Shown one piece after another: positions 24,775 to 33,999 of a stretch of DNA of 64,000 nucleotides. The position numbers and the translations under genes were made by a program. Source of the DNA: Bog-532 sp963720945. GTDB taxonomy: Bacteria; Actinomycetota; Actinomycetes; Streptosporangiales; Streptosporangiaceae. Within the stretch, counting starts at the first letter, position 1, and every line of letters begins with the position of its first letter. The notes under the pieces were generated by a model. It did no database searches. It saw nothing but the letters and a program-made list of their open reading frames with translations, and had not been told where the DNA came from. The stretch covers positions 124,001 through 188,000 of the forward strand of contig CAVRHH010000013.1 in NCBI GenBank assembly GCA_963720945.1, in the 5' to 3' direction.

Positions 24775-26043
24775 CTAGGGACTGAGATCCTGGAGCAGGG
24801 CGTCGAGGGTGAGTTCCTCCTCGACGCGGACGTTGCGGTGCCGCATGGCGGTGGCGAGTTCCGGGTCCCACGGCGTCGCAGCAGGCTCGCCGACGAGCCT
24901 GGAGAGCGGCGTCAGCGGATCCGCCACCGACACCGCGGCTTCGTATGCCTCGTGGTCATACCGCCACGGCCGCCAGTTCACCTGGTGGCGCACCGCACGG
25001 GCGATCCGGACGCCGCCCCAGTCGAAGTCGCCGTGGTAGCCGAACTCCGCGCCGCCGAACGTGAGCAGCTCAAGCAGCCGCCACCCGGCGGCGGAGGGCT
25101 GGCCGCCGACGCAGACCAGCGGCTGGCACCCGGCGCCCAGTTCGTCGGCGGCGGCCGCGACCACCACCGGGTTCTCGCAGATCCGCACCCGGGCGACGGG
25201 CAGGGGCTGATCATCGCAGCGGAGCTGACGGAGGGTGAGCACCGTCGGCTGTCCCGCCTCGCGTTGGGACGCCAGCGTCCTGCCCAGGGCGGTGCGCGTG
25301 TCGCCGTGCAGACCGAGACAGAGCACCAGGGACGACAGCTCGTCGAGGTGAACTCCGACGGCGGCCCACGCGGCGCGGCGCGAGCCGGCGGCTGCCTCCG
25401 CGGCGAACGGCAGGCCGGCCAGCGCGCGGACCGCGGACAGCACCACCGTGCCGGCCGGGCGTCCGTCGTCCAGGGCGTGCGCATCGCCGCAGCACTCGGC
25501 GGCGAGCCGCCCGATGGGCACGCCGGGCGAGGGAAGCCGCCGGAGCACCGCCGCGACCTGGGCGAGGAGCAGTCGCGCCTGATCAGGTTCGGGGGCGAGA
25601 CGGCGCACTACGCCGGTCGCGTCTAGCCATCCCCGCCACTGCGCCAGGTCGGCGCGGCCGTCCACCGCGGCGTCCAGTGACGCGAACGCGGCAGCCCAGG
25701 CCGCCGCCAGGTCGGCCCGTTCACGGTTGCGATCCCGGAGCGGACCGGTGAGCCGGGTCACCGCCTCGGCCAGCCCGCCCGGCGCGGCGCCGCTGTCTCG
25801 CAGGATGCGGTCGACCTCCGTCAGCGACACCGACAGCGAGGCCCCGGAACGGGCGGCTCTCCCGGTCAGCCGCTCAACCGCGCGCCGCTGCCCCGGGGTG
25901 GCGGCGGGCAGCGTGACCGTACCGGTCAGGGCGCGCCCGGTTTCCAGCCGGTCCCGTGCCCGCCGCACCAGCCACGCGACCGGCTCGCCGCCGAGCAGAC
26001 GGTGAAGGCGGTGCAGCTTGGCGTCGGCCTCTGTTTCGGTCAT
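24775..26043 (-). CDS. jetD: Wadjet JetD-like toprim protein (TIGR02679/DUF2399)
   Basis: This 422-residue protein is the predicted nuclease/recruitment subunit of a Wadjet-type plasmid defence system. The C-terminal DUF2399 toprim-like domain shows the acidic residue in RICENPVVVAAAADELG and the DxD in FGYHGDFDWGGVRIARAV, the layout expected for metal-dependent cleavage. The N-terminal half is helical and Arg/Ala-rich (LGGEPVAWLVRRARDRLETG). ATG 26043 follows a GGAGG/GGGGG stretch, 26 nt after the jetC stop. It is the last gene of the jetABCD operon. In studied Wadjet systems JetD cuts small circular DNA after JetABC extrudes and senses it; that role is inferred here. Confidence 0.88.
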   Translation of the reverse strand: MTETEADAKLHRLHRLLGGEPVAWLVRRARDRLETGRALTGTVTLPAATPGQRRAVERLTGRAARSGASLSVSLTEVDRILRDSGAAPGGLAEAVTRLTGPLRDRNRERADLAAAWAAAFASLDAAVDGRADLAQWRGWLDATGVVRRLAPEPDQARLLLAQVAAVLRRLPSPGVPIGRLAAECCGDAHALDDGRPAGTVVLSAVRALAGLPFAAEAAAGSRRAAWAAVGVHLDELSSLVLCLGLHGDTRTALGRTLASQREAGQPTVLTLRQLRCDDQPLPVARVRICENPVVVAAAADELGAGCQPLVCVGGQPSAAGWRLLELLTFGGAEFGYHGDFDWGGVRIARAVRHQVNWRPWRYDHEAYEAAVSVADPLTPLSRLVGEPAATPWDPELATAMRHRNVRVEEELTLDALLQDLSP

Positions 26044-26069
26044 ACCCCCATCCACCTCCCCTGCCCCCT

Positions 26070-29000
26070 TCACTGCGCCGGCCGGCGTTCCCGGCCGTCC
26101 CAACGCCACGGCGTGACGAGGACCGCGTCGACACCGTCGTGCCGGGCAAGCTGGCAGATGGCGAGCCCGGGGACCTGCGGGTAGCATCCCCATTCCCGCT
26201 CGCTGGTCATGACCACGTCCATGTCGAACGTGGCCAGCAGCCCGAGGCACTTCGCCCGGGAGTCGTCGTCCACTCCGGCGAAGGCCTCGTCCAGCGCGAT
26301 GAGCCGCGGCGCGTTCGGGTTGCCCGCCGACTTGTAGTACGCCGACGCCGCGGCGAACAACGGAACCGAGGCGACCAGGGCCCGCTCGCCGCCCGAAGCC
26401 GGGCCGGTGGCGGGCCGCCACTGCCCGTCCTGATACCGCTGGATCACGAACTCGTGCCACCTGCGGTAGTCCAGCGCGGCGGTCAGCGCCTCGGCCCACC
26501 CGGCCGCGGGATTGCCGGCGTGCTCGGTGGCGATGCGCTGCTGGAGGAACGACCCGACGGTAGCCCGGTCACCGGCAGACCAGGCGTCGATCGTCTGCCG
26601 GAGCTTGTGCCGGACCTGATCAAGACCGTCCGGCGCGTCCCGCGCCTGCTGCCAGATCAGCCGCAGCTTCATGCCAGTCGATGTCGGCCGGGATTCCAGC
26701 TCGCCGTTCATGGCCCTGACTTCGGCCTCGGCCGCGGCGATCAGCTCGTGCAGCGTCCCTGCCACCTCGTTGAGCAGGTGGTTCTCCAGGATCTCCCGTT
26801 CCCTGGCAGACAGCAGCCGCGCCCGCTGCTCGGCTTCCTCGCCGAGCGCCGCGGCGAGCCCGGGGATGTCGTGACTGCGGCCCTGGAAGACCACGTCCAC
26901 CACGATGACGCCCTCGTTCAGCGTCAGTCCGGCCGAATGCCCGTGCCGGGCCATGGCGTCGGCGAGCAGCTTGTGTTCCTCGGTGACCCGCTTCTGGATC
27001 CGGTCCCACGGGCCGTCCGCGTCGTCCACGGACTCCAGCCCGGCGTTCACGGCGCGGGCCAGCAGCACGGCCGGCGTCGCCGCCCACGGCTGCGCGACGT
27101 CGGGAATTTCCAGCGAGGGCAACGCGACGCGCAGCAGCCCGGTGGCGGCGAACGACCGGAACTCCGCGACCGCGGCGTCCCGCGTCCGCGCTGCCTCGTC
27201 GATCTCGCCGCGCAAGGTCTCCCGCTTCCCGTCGGCCCGGCCGCGGTCGCCCACGGCCTGCCGCTCCTGGCCGCGCGCGGCCTTCTCCGCTGCGTTACGG
27301 CGTTCGATGTCGCGCCGGACCTCGTCCAGCTGCCGGTACAGTTCCTCGACCGCTGCCCCGGCGGTCGCCAGGAGCGCGTCGTGCACGGCCTGAGCGGACG
27401 AGGCCTCGTGCCGGGCCACGGCCGCGGCTTCGGCCGCCTCGTCCAGGTGTGCCCGGCTTTCGGCCAGTTCCGCTGCGGCGTCGTCCGCGGCCAGCGCCGC
27501 CCCCTGCGACGCCTCGGCGGCGGGCCACAAGCCGGCCAGTGCCAGCCGGTACGCGTCCACCCCGGCCTTGACCGCGGCGAGCTCGCCTGGCTCGGGGGGC
27601 AGGCCGACGTCGCGGGCGAACTCTTCGGCGCGCAGGACGGCGGCGGCCAGCTCCTCCTGCCGCTGCCCGCACACCGTAACGGCGTGAGCATGCTGCTCGC
27701 GCAGTTCGCCGCGCCGCCGGCGTTCGGCAGCGGCGACGGTGTGGGCCTCGCGGACCGCGGCGTCCGGCGGCACCGCGCGATGTTCGTCCGCGAGCCGCTC
27801 CCGGCGCACGCCCAGCTCGGCCAGCGCCGCGTCGAGGTCGCCGATCGCCGTCCGTTCCTGCCGCAGCTCCTCGGCGAGCCGCGCGATCCGGGCCCGCCGT
27901 GCGGCCTCACGCGCCCCTTCGCCGATGTAGCCGGCGCTGTTCTTCCGCCAGGCACCGCCGAGCACGCCGTTCGCCCAGCGGCCGTCCGCGGACACCCACG
28001 TTCTGACCGTCCCGCCCAGCCCGATGGCAGACAGAACGGCGCGGACAGTCTCTGCTGGCAGCATCCCCGCCTGGGGATCACCGGAGTCGATCGCCGGGAC
28101 CAGGACGCTCGCGCACGACGGGCCGGGCACGGGCGAGAGCCCGGACACCACGGTCACGTCGCCGTCGACGAGGTTCCCGTCGGGCGTGACCCACGCATCG
28201 AGTATCCCCGCCGCCTCCAGCGCGGCCTCAAGCCCCGCGCGATGCTCCTCCGGCACGTCCGGCGCGAAATCGGTCACCTTCCACAGCGGCGCGCCCGGAC
28301 GGTCATCGCGGACATCGGGCTGTCTCGTATGCGGAAGCGGCGGAGCGTCGTGGCCGCCCGCCCGCAGCCGCTCGATCTCTCCCTCGAGTTCGCGCACGTG
28401 ACCCGCGTGCGCGGCACGCCGGGCGGACAGCTCGGCGTCGAGACGGCCGAGCTCAGCACCTGCCGCCCGGGCCGCGTCGTCGATGGCCGCGACCGCCGGA
28501 TTGGCGCCGTCCCCGGTCGCCGCCCACGCTTCCAGGCCGCCGATCAGCTCGTCCGGATCTGTGATCCGGAGCTCGGTCAGCCCGCGGAGGTAGAGCCGGT
28601 AGGCGCGGGCAAGTTCCCCGGCTCGTTCGGTAGATTCCTGCTCGGCAGCGGCGAGTCGTCCGGCTGCGGCCTGTACCTCGGCGGTGAGCCGGTCCTCCTC
28701 GGCGCGCGCCGTTTGCAGCGCCCTCCGCCGGTCCTCGGCCTCGGCGAGCAGTCGCTCCAGTTGCCCGACGGCCTGCGACTGGCGGTCGGCGACGGCCTGC
28801 GTCTCCCGGCGGGCGCGCGCCAGATCCTGCTCCCAGGGGCCGGCGGCCGCGTGGTGGCCCGGCGCGCACCGGGCCGTGGCCGCCGTCTCCTCGGCCTGGC
28901 GCTGCGCGGCATCCAGAGCGCCGCGCGCGGTTTCGGCCCGGTACGCGGCTTCGCCGGCCCGCATCCGCCGTTTCTGCGTCTCGGCGGCCAGCCGGTCACG

Positions 29001-30086
29001 GTCCCGCTCCCTGATGCGCGCCGTCTCGTCCCGGCGTCGCGCCTCGCCGCGCATCTGCTCGAGCCGCTCGGCGTCCCGCATCGCCGGGTCCTGCTGCAGC
29101 GCTTCGCGCCGCGCCTCGAGCTGGGTCCGCCGCTGCTCGAGCTCGTCCAGTTCGCGCTGCGCCGTCCGCAGCTGCGCGTCCGCCGCGGCGAACGCCTCCT
29201 CCGCCGCAGTCAGGTCCCGGCCGAGCTGCTCGTACCGGCTCTGCGCCTGACGTGGCCCGGCCGCCTTGCGCTTGGCCGCGATCATGGCGTACCGGCTGTA
29301 ATGCCGGAGGAAGTCGTTTGCGGCCTGCCGGGCCTCCGCCAGAGCTCGCAGCGCGTCGCGTTCCTCGTCCAGCCCGCGAAACGCCTCAGCGACCGTCGTC
29401 ACCAGGCCCGGGCTGAGCGGAGGCAGCGCTTCGGTCAGCGCGCGAGACAGCAGCTTCTCGTCGGGCTTCTTGGAAAGCTGCGGCTGCCGGAGCTGGATCA
29501 GCAGGTTGATCAGCACCTCGTAGCGATGCTCACCGAGCCCGAACAGGGCTTCGTCCACCGCCCGGCGGTAGTCAGCGGCCCGGTCGTACACCAGCCCGTG
29601 CCCGTCGATCTCCTCGCGCAGCTTCTCCCTGGCGAGCGGTACCCGGCTCGAGGGCAGCAAGCGCAGATCGTCGCCGACCCGCCGGGTCGTGACGAAGAAC
29701 CAGTGGCGTGCGATGCCACGGCCGGCGACGGCTTTCAGCCCGCAGCCGATAGTCCGGAACTCGGTGGTCCCGTCGGCGGTGCGGCGGCCGAACTCGAGCC
29801 ACGTGTACCCGACGCGTTCCGGATGGGGATGCTTGCCGCCCAAGAGCAGGTTCCACTCCATTTTCTTCTGCCGGTCGCCGTCCGGCTCTACCCGGTGCGG
29901 TGCGAGCTCTCCATCCAGCAGGAACGGCAGCGTCAGCGCCAGCACCTTGGACTTGCCGGTTCCGTTGTTGCCGCGCAGCAGGAGCCGGCCGTCGTGGAAC
30001 CAGAACTCCTCGGAGTCGTAATAGAACATGTCGACCAGACCGGCACGCAGCGGCTTCCACCGCTCAGAACAGGGCGCTGGCAGCAT
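26070..30086 (-). CDS. jetC: Wadjet JetC-like SMC/SbcC ATPase (TIGR02680)
   Basis: The 1338-residue protein is an SMC-like motor. Walker A is GNNGTGKSK at about residues 39-47; long Arg/Glu/Ala-rich coiled coils occupy about 230-560 and 690-980, with a hinge-like segment between; the ABC signature SGGERALVASVPLF and Walker B RLIALDEAFAGVDDDSRAKC lie near the C-terminus, followed by VDAVLVTPWRWDG. ATG 30086 is chosen because AGGCG lies 8 nt upstream and it overlaps the jetB end by 23 nt; the frame remains open further upstream without a site. It would form the loop-extruding condensin core with JetA and JetB. Confidence 0.92.
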   Translation of the reverse strand: MLPAPCSERWKPLRAGLVDMFYYDSEEFWFHDGRLLLRGNNGTGKSKVLALTLPFLLDGELAPHRVEPDGDRQKKMEWNLLLGGKHPHPERVGYTWLEFGRRTADGTTEFRTIGCGLKAVAGRGIARHWFFVTTRRVGDDLRLLPSSRVPLAREKLREEIDGHGLVYDRAADYRRAVDEALFGLGEHRYEVLINLLIQLRQPQLSKKPDEKLLSRALTEALPPLSPGLVTTVAEAFRGLDEERDALRALAEARQAANDFLRHYSRYAMIAAKRKAAGPRQAQSRYEQLGRDLTAAEEAFAAADAQLRTAQRELDELEQRRTQLEARREALQQDPAMRDAERLEQMRGEARRRDETARIRERDRDRLAAETQKRRMRAGEAAYRAETARGALDAAQRQAEETAATARCAPGHHAAAGPWEQDLARARRETQAVADRQSQAVGQLERLLAEAEDRRRALQTARAEEDRLTAEVQAAAGRLAAAEQESTERAGELARAYRLYLRGLTELRITDPDELIGGLEAWAATGDGANPAVAAIDDAARAAGAELGRLDAELSARRAAHAGHVRELEGEIERLRAGGHDAPPLPHTRQPDVRDDRPGAPLWKVTDFAPDVPEEHRAGLEAALEAAGILDAWVTPDGNLVDGDVTVVSGLSPVPGPSCASVLVPAIDSGDPQAGMLPAETVRAVLSAIGLGGTVRTWVSADGRWANGVLGGAWRKNSAGYIGEGAREAARRARIARLAEELRQERTAIGDLDAALAELGVRRERLADEHRAVPPDAAVREAHTVAAAERRRRGELREQHAHAVTVCGQRQEELAAAVLRAEEFARDVGLPPEPGELAAVKAGVDAYRLALAGLWPAAEASQGAALAADDAAAELAESRAHLDEAAEAAAVARHEASSAQAVHDALLATAGAAVEELYRQLDEVRRDIERRNAAEKAARGQERQAVGDRGRADGKRETLRGEIDEAARTRDAAVAEFRSFAATGLLRVALPSLEIPDVAQPWAATPAVLLARAVNAGLESVDDADGPWDRIQKRVTEEHKLLADAMARHGHSAGLTLNEGVIVVDVVFQGRSHDIPGLAAALGEEAEQRARLLSAREREILENHLLNEVAGTLHELIAAAEAEVRAMNGELESRPTSTGMKLRLIWQQARDAPDGLDQVRHKLRQTIDAWSAGDRATVGSFLQQRIATEHAGNPAAGWAEALTAALDYRRWHEFVIQRYQDGQWRPATGPASGGERALVASVPLFAAASAYYKSAGNPNAPRLIALDEAFAGVDDDSRAKCLGLLATFDMDVVMTSEREWGCYPQVPGLAICQLARHDGVDAVLVTPWRWDGRERRPAQ

Positions 30087-31275
30087 CGGCTGTCGCCTTT
30101 CTCGTCTGTGTTGGTCTCGGCTGGCGGATGGTGGGCTCGTCCAGAGCGAAACGCGCGATCGCCGGACGGCTGCGGACCTCCGACCCATCGGCGGTGACCA
30201 GCCGCAGCGCGGTCAGCTTCTCCAGCGCGGTGGCGAGCAGTTCGGTTTCCGCGCCCGGCTCAGTCACGCCCTTGCGCCAGTACGCCTTGTGCTCCCCCGC
30301 GGCCCGCCGGACGAAGGCGTGCAGCTCGCCGAGCGTGGCCCGATCGCGGCGGGCGAGATACTCCGCGACCAGCAACGTGACGTGCCCGTCAGTACGCTGC
30401 TCGGGCATCCGCACGTCGGTCAGCTCGTCCTCGGGGTCCACCATGGCGATCCCCTCGGCGCGCATTTCGGCGATCAGCCCGGTGGCCTCCTCGATCCGCC
30501 GGGTGATCGCATGCCGCTGGGACAGCAGGTACGCGCGTTCGTCTTCGCCGAGCTCGTCGTAGTACACGGCCGGGTTCTCCAGCAGCCGCCGGGTAAGCCG
30601 CCTGCGCAGCGCCTGGTTGCGGAGTTCGTCGCTCTCAGCGACCGGTTCCGCGGTCAGCTCGGCGAGCCGCTCCTCGAAAGCCGGAGCGGTCACCGTGGAC
30701 GGCCCGCGAATGCCCGACAGCAGCACGCCCAGTACCGGCCGGCGCACGTCGTACAGCACGTCGGTCCCGGCCGACAGGTAGCCGTCCTCGTCTCCGGCGA
30801 CCCGGCTCAGCACTCCACAGCCGAGCAGCAGCCGGACCACCGCGACCAGGTCGGACCGGTCCGAGCGGTTGTCCAAGGTCAAGGTGAACCCGGTCGCGGC
30901 CAGCTCCGGTTCGGCGGCGGCGGTCAGCACGTCGTCGGCGAGGCTGCCGAGCGTGGTCTGCGCGTCGGCGCGAGCGAGCGCAGACAGGGCGAGGCACAGG
31001 GTGACGTACCGGCGGCGGCCAAACGGTTCCTTGTGGTTTCCGCGTGCCGGATGGGACGCGTCGGACAGTTCGGGGGCGGTCTTGAACAACCGCGCCGTCT
31101 CGGAATCCGCGACGAGACGCCATCCGGTCTCGCGATTCAGCCACTCGCGTAGCTCGGGCAGATGCCGCCGGACCAAGACGAGCGTCTCGCTGTCGGTGTC
31201 GGCGACCAGCAACGGCTTGGCGAGCAGGGCGCGCAGCGCGGCCCTGCGCTGCGCCTGTTCCTCGGCCGGGATCAT
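30064..31275 (-). CDS. jetB: Wadjet JetB-like protein (TIGR02678/DUF2398)
   Basis: The 403-residue protein fits the DUF2398 family, the KITE-like subunit of the TIGR02677-02680 cluster. Visible family features are the N-terminal helical start (RRAALRALLAKPLLVADTDS), LREWLNRETGWRLVADSETA, the conserved RRYVTLCLALSALARADAQT and a winged-helix-like middle with LTRRLLENPAVYYDELGEDE. It would bridge the JetC heads as MukE/ScpB-type subunits do. The start at 31275 is 7 nt after the jetA stop, and its end overlaps jetC. Confidence 0.9.
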   Translation of the reverse strand: MIPAEEQAQRRAALRALLAKPLLVADTDSETLVLVRRHLPELREWLNRETGWRLVADSETARLFKTAPELSDASHPARGNHKEPFGRRRYVTLCLALSALARADAQTTLGSLADDVLTAAAEPELAATGFTLTLDNRSDRSDLVAVVRLLLGCGVLSRVAGDEDGYLSAGTDVLYDVRRPVLGVLLSGIRGPSTVTAPAFEERLAELTAEPVAESDELRNQALRRRLTRRLLENPAVYYDELGEDERAYLLSQRHAITRRIEEATGLIAEMRAEGIAMVDPEDELTDVRMPEQRTDGHVTLLVAEYLARRDRATLGELHAFVRRAAGEHKAYWRKGVTEPGAETELLATALEKLTALRLVTADGSEVRSRPAIARFALDEPTIRQPRPTQTRKATADAASALF

Positions 31276-31282
31276 GACGCCC

Positions 31283-32833
31283 TCATGGAGCGAGATCCGT
31301 AATCTCGATGACGTGCTCCGGACCGGTGAGCAGGCCGTCGGCGGTGCGGATCGTGGCCGTTCCGCCGTCCGGGACCAGCGAGAGCCGCACCTCCAGCGTG
31401 CCGTCGCTCGTCACGGTCTTCACTTCGGCCTCGCCCGGCATGCGGGCCGCCAGCGCGTCGCCGAGCAGCGCCAGGAACAGCCGGAACGCCCGGGGGTCCA
31501 GCACGTCGAGGTCAGAAAGCAGCGTCGGTCCGGCGGTGCGGAGGCGTCGCCGGGCCGCGGCGGTCTCGGCCGCCTCGCGTTCTGCCTGCCTGCGCAGGAA
31601 CTCCCGATCCGCCGACCGGTCCCGCACCTGGTTGGGCTGGCCGCGCCGCTCGTAGGTCCCGGTCTTCCGCAGCTGGGGCGAGATGCGGATGGGCGGCGCG
31701 TCTCGCCATGCCGTTCCGGGTGGAAGGTCGCGCCAGGCATCGGCGGTTTCGCTGGTCACGGACAGGTGCCGGGCAGAGCATAGGCCGAACGCCGCCCGCC
31801 AGAGGCGGTGGGCGGCCTCGTCGTCGGGCGCCTCGGCGAACCACCGGGCGAGCACGCGGAAGTCCGCCGAGCGATCCGACCGCCCCGAGCGCCGCTCGTT
31901 GAGCAGGCCGACCGCGTCGATGAGCTGCTTGATCGCGGTTACGGCCGCCTGCCGCAGCAGCCGGGCCTGGGACGGGTGACCCGCGTCCCGGGAGGTGAAC
32001 CAGTCGTCCAGCCCGCGCCATCGGTTCCGCCATCCGTCGAGCGCCTGTTTTTCCGCCTTGGCCAGGGATTCGGCGGCGTCCGTGCCCTCGGGCACCGCGT
32101 CGGCCGCCTCCCGTCGCGCGGCGAGTTCAAGCAGCCGCTCGTGACCTTTGTCTTCGAGCTCGCCGAGGAGGACCGCGATCTGGGCGCCGGAGTTGGCCAG
32201 GTCCGCGATGAACCTGTTGATGTAGTCGATCAGCCGTTCCTTGTAGGCGAGGAAGCCGTCGACGTCCCCGTCTGAGAAGTCGATCGCGCGCCGCAACGCG
32301 GACATGAACGCCTGCGCGTTGTCGGCCAGGGAGGAGAACCGCTCCGCCACGGACAGCAGCAGCAGGTGGACCTTGGCCGGATCGGGATCGTGGCCCGTGG
32401 CGAGGACTTGCAGCGACCGCAGCCGGTCGGCGATATCGACCAGGGCCACCGACTGGAGCTGGCCGCGCCGGCCGATGGCTTCCTCGTAGAAGGCGATCGC
32501 CTGCTCGGCCGCCTGCCCGGCGCCAGTGAGCTGGTACAGGGACCGCTTACGGTGGAAATCCTCCACCGTGGTGACGCGGCTGGTGTCGACGTCCGCGCGC
32601 AGGTTCCCCCATGCCACGAGCTGCTCGAGGGCCTGGGTCAGCTGCTCGTCGGCGTCGACCCGGAGTTCGGCCGCAACGTCCTCCGGTCGCAGATGCACGA
32701 TGAAGCGCTCCTTCGCCCGCGCAAAGGTACGCAGCAGGTTCCGGTAGAGGTCGGCGTTCGGCACGCTCAGATGCGTGAACGGTTGTGGCTCGCCCTGGCC
32801 ACGCGCCGACTGAGGGGCTCTGCTAACCACCAC
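31283..32833 (-). CDS. jetA: Wadjet JetA-like protein (TIGR02677/DUF2397)
   Basis: This 516-residue kleisin-type subunit begins the operon. The GTG at 32833 (or the next GTG at 32830) has GGCAGGA just upstream; the frame is open further but has no ribosome site. Family blocks include FTHLSVPNADLYRNLLRTFA, DVAAELRVDADEQLTQALEQ (winged helix), SLYQLTGAGQAAEQAIAFYE and a C-terminal LDVLDPRAFRLFLALLGDAL. In the condensin model JetA links JetC heads through JetB. No divergent regulator is present; 253 nt upstream separates it from the antitoxin gene on the other strand, and no clear promoter is visible there. Confidence 0.9.
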   Translation of the reverse strand: MVVSRAPQSARGQGEPQPFTHLSVPNADLYRNLLRTFARAKERFIVHLRPEDVAAELRVDADEQLTQALEQLVAWGNLRADVDTSRVTTVEDFHRKRSLYQLTGAGQAAEQAIAFYEEAIGRRGQLQSVALVDIADRLRSLQVLATGHDPDPAKVHLLLLSVAERFSSLADNAQAFMSALRRAIDFSDGDVDGFLAYKERLIDYINRFIADLANSGAQIAVLLGELEDKGHERLLELAARREAADAVPEGTDAAESLAKAEKQALDGWRNRWRGLDDWFTSRDAGHPSQARLLRQAAVTAIKQLIDAVGLLNERRSGRSDRSADFRVLARWFAEAPDDEAAHRLWRAAFGLCSARHLSVTSETADAWRDLPPGTAWRDAPPIRISPQLRKTGTYERRGQPNQVRDRSADREFLRRQAEREAAETAAARRRLRTAGPTLLSDLDVLDPRAFRLFLALLGDALAARMPGEAEVKTVTSDGTLEVRLSLVPDGGTATIRTADGLLTGPEHVIEITDLAP

Positions 32834-33066
32834 TGCATCCTGCCGCACGCCACTGACAAAAGGTCCGCAACTCGCCGCCATCATCGGCCTGACCCGCTCC
32901 GGGCACGGCCTATACCGGCAGGACGACGCAGACCGCACGATCGTTACCTAGGCACTACGGGACGAGTTCGGGGCCAATGAAGAGGCCGCGCCGCGATGGG
33001 TACCTGGTGCGACGTCGATGCGGCGAGCCTTCCCGGTCCGCTGACCCAAGCTGGGAGACTGCTACC

Positions 33067-33080
33067 GATAGCACTATCAT
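33067..33080 (+). promoter_or_regulatory. Antitoxin operator and possible leaderless -10 element
   Basis: GATAG-CA-CTATC (33067-33078) is a short dyad, and TATCAT (33075-33080) fits a -10 hexamer whose transcript would begin at or next to the ATG at 33087. No good -35 is seen. A ribbon-helix-helix antitoxin commonly binds such a dyad over its own promoter. Confidence 0.45.
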
Positions 33081-33086
33081 TGGTTT

Positions 33087-33320
33087 ATGGTCGCTCTCAA
33101 CATACGGAACGTGCCTGAGCCTGTGGCCGCGGCGTTGCGTGAGCGCGCCAGCAGGCATGGACACTCGCTCCAGCAAGAACTCCTCTCGATTCTCGAGTCA
33201 GCCGCGGCGGAGCCTGCATCATCCACCACAGCGCCACCGCCGATTCGGCTGAAAACCGTCCGGACAGGCGGAACTTCAACCTGGTCTCGGGAGGAGATCT
33301 ATGGCGATGAGGGCCGCTGA
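33087..33320 (+). CDS. FitA/VapB-like ribbon-helix-helix antitoxin
   Basis: The 77-residue protein has an N-terminal Arc-type ribbon-helix-helix fold: VALNIRNVPEPVAAALRERA, then GHSLQQELLSILESAA, the usual FitA pattern. The C-terminal Pro/Thr-rich stretch ending WSREEIYGDEGR would wrap the toxin. It overlaps the toxin gene by 20 nt. It probably neutralises the PIN toxin and represses its own promoter through the dyad just upstream. Confidence 0.85.
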   Translation: MVALNIRNVPEPVAAALRERASRHGHSLQQELLSILESAAAEPASSTTAPPPIRLKTVRTGGTSTWSREEIYGDEGR

Positions 33321-33786
33321 CCTGGCCACGCCCCCCGATCGGGCGATGCTCGACACTAACGTGCTGCTGGCAGCGACCGACGAGGGCAGGGCAGAACACG
33401 ATCAAGCGCTGGAGATCGTCAACGACTGGCCAGGCCGCGGAACAACGCTGTACACCAGCGGGCAGATCATGCGCGAATATCTCGCAGTGGCAACCCGGCC
33501 CGCAGAAAGGAACGGCCTCGGCCTAAATCTGCCAGACGCGCTGGCGAATGTGCGTGCCCTCCGCGGGCGGACCAGTCTGGTCGCAGAAGACGGCAAGGTG
33601 GCCGACCGCCTGCTCGCCTTGCTTGACGACATCGAATGTGGCGGTAAGCAGGTTCATGACGCGAACGTAGTGGCCACCATGCTGGTGCACGGCATCAACG
33701 CAGTCGTCACGATCAATCTCGATGACTTCACCAGGTTCGCACGACAAGTCAGGTTGATCGGCTTGGGTACTACGGGCCCGGCCTGA
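33301..33786 (+). CDS. PIN-domain ribonuclease toxin (VapC-like)
   Basis: The 161-residue protein has the PIN acidic residues: Asp in AMLDTNVLLAA, Glu in GQIMREYLAVATRP and the Asp residues in HDANVVATMLVHGI and VVTINLDDFTRF. GGGAGGAGA lies 5 nt before the ATG at 33301; ATG 33307 is an alternative. VapC-type toxins cut RNA, often initiator tRNA or rRNA. The pair sits immediately beside the Wadjet operon on the opposite strand, which may be chance or a defence-island association. Confidence 0.88.
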   Translation: MAMRAADLATPPDRAMLDTNVLLAATDEGRAEHDQALEIVNDWPGRGTTLYTSGQIMREYLAVATRPAERNGLGLNLPDALANVRALRGRTSLVAEDGKVADRLLALLDDIECGGKQVHDANVVATMLVHGINAVVTINLDDFTRFARQVRLIGLGTTGPA

Positions 33787-33895
33787 CGCACCCTATCGCT
33801 ACCGGGCAGCGTGCCTGGGACCCGCGCCGGTGGTGCTGCGCCCGCAGCCCACCCTCCCATCGTCGCCTCAGCCGGTGCCCGAACTCGTCCCCGCT

Positions 33896-33929
33896 GGCCA
33901 CGCCGGCCACGCCGGCCACGCCGGCCACG
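33896..33929. repeat. Short 9-bp tandem repeat
   Basis: GGCCACGCC is repeated nearly four times in the non-coding stretch between the toxin and the LysR gene. No coding frame makes sense of it, and the rest of 33787-33999 shows no gene or clear signal. Confidence 0.7.
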
Positions 33930-33999
33930 ACGGCGGTATTCCGGCCCAGACCCCGGCAATTCAATCCCGGTAAGGCGCGTCGGTGAGCCTGGACCATAG

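Noticed and set aside
25956..30197. 1413-codon plus-strand open frame opposite jetC
   Set aside because: It is antisense to a clear SMC ATPase with all motifs; the frame is open because of high GC codon bias.
32867..33010. Plus-strand stretch encoding SGHGLYRQDDADRTIVT followed by a stop and ALRDEFGANEEAAPRW
   Set aside because: It could be a gene remnant between jetA and the antitoxin, but I cannot match it to a family and there is no start codon.
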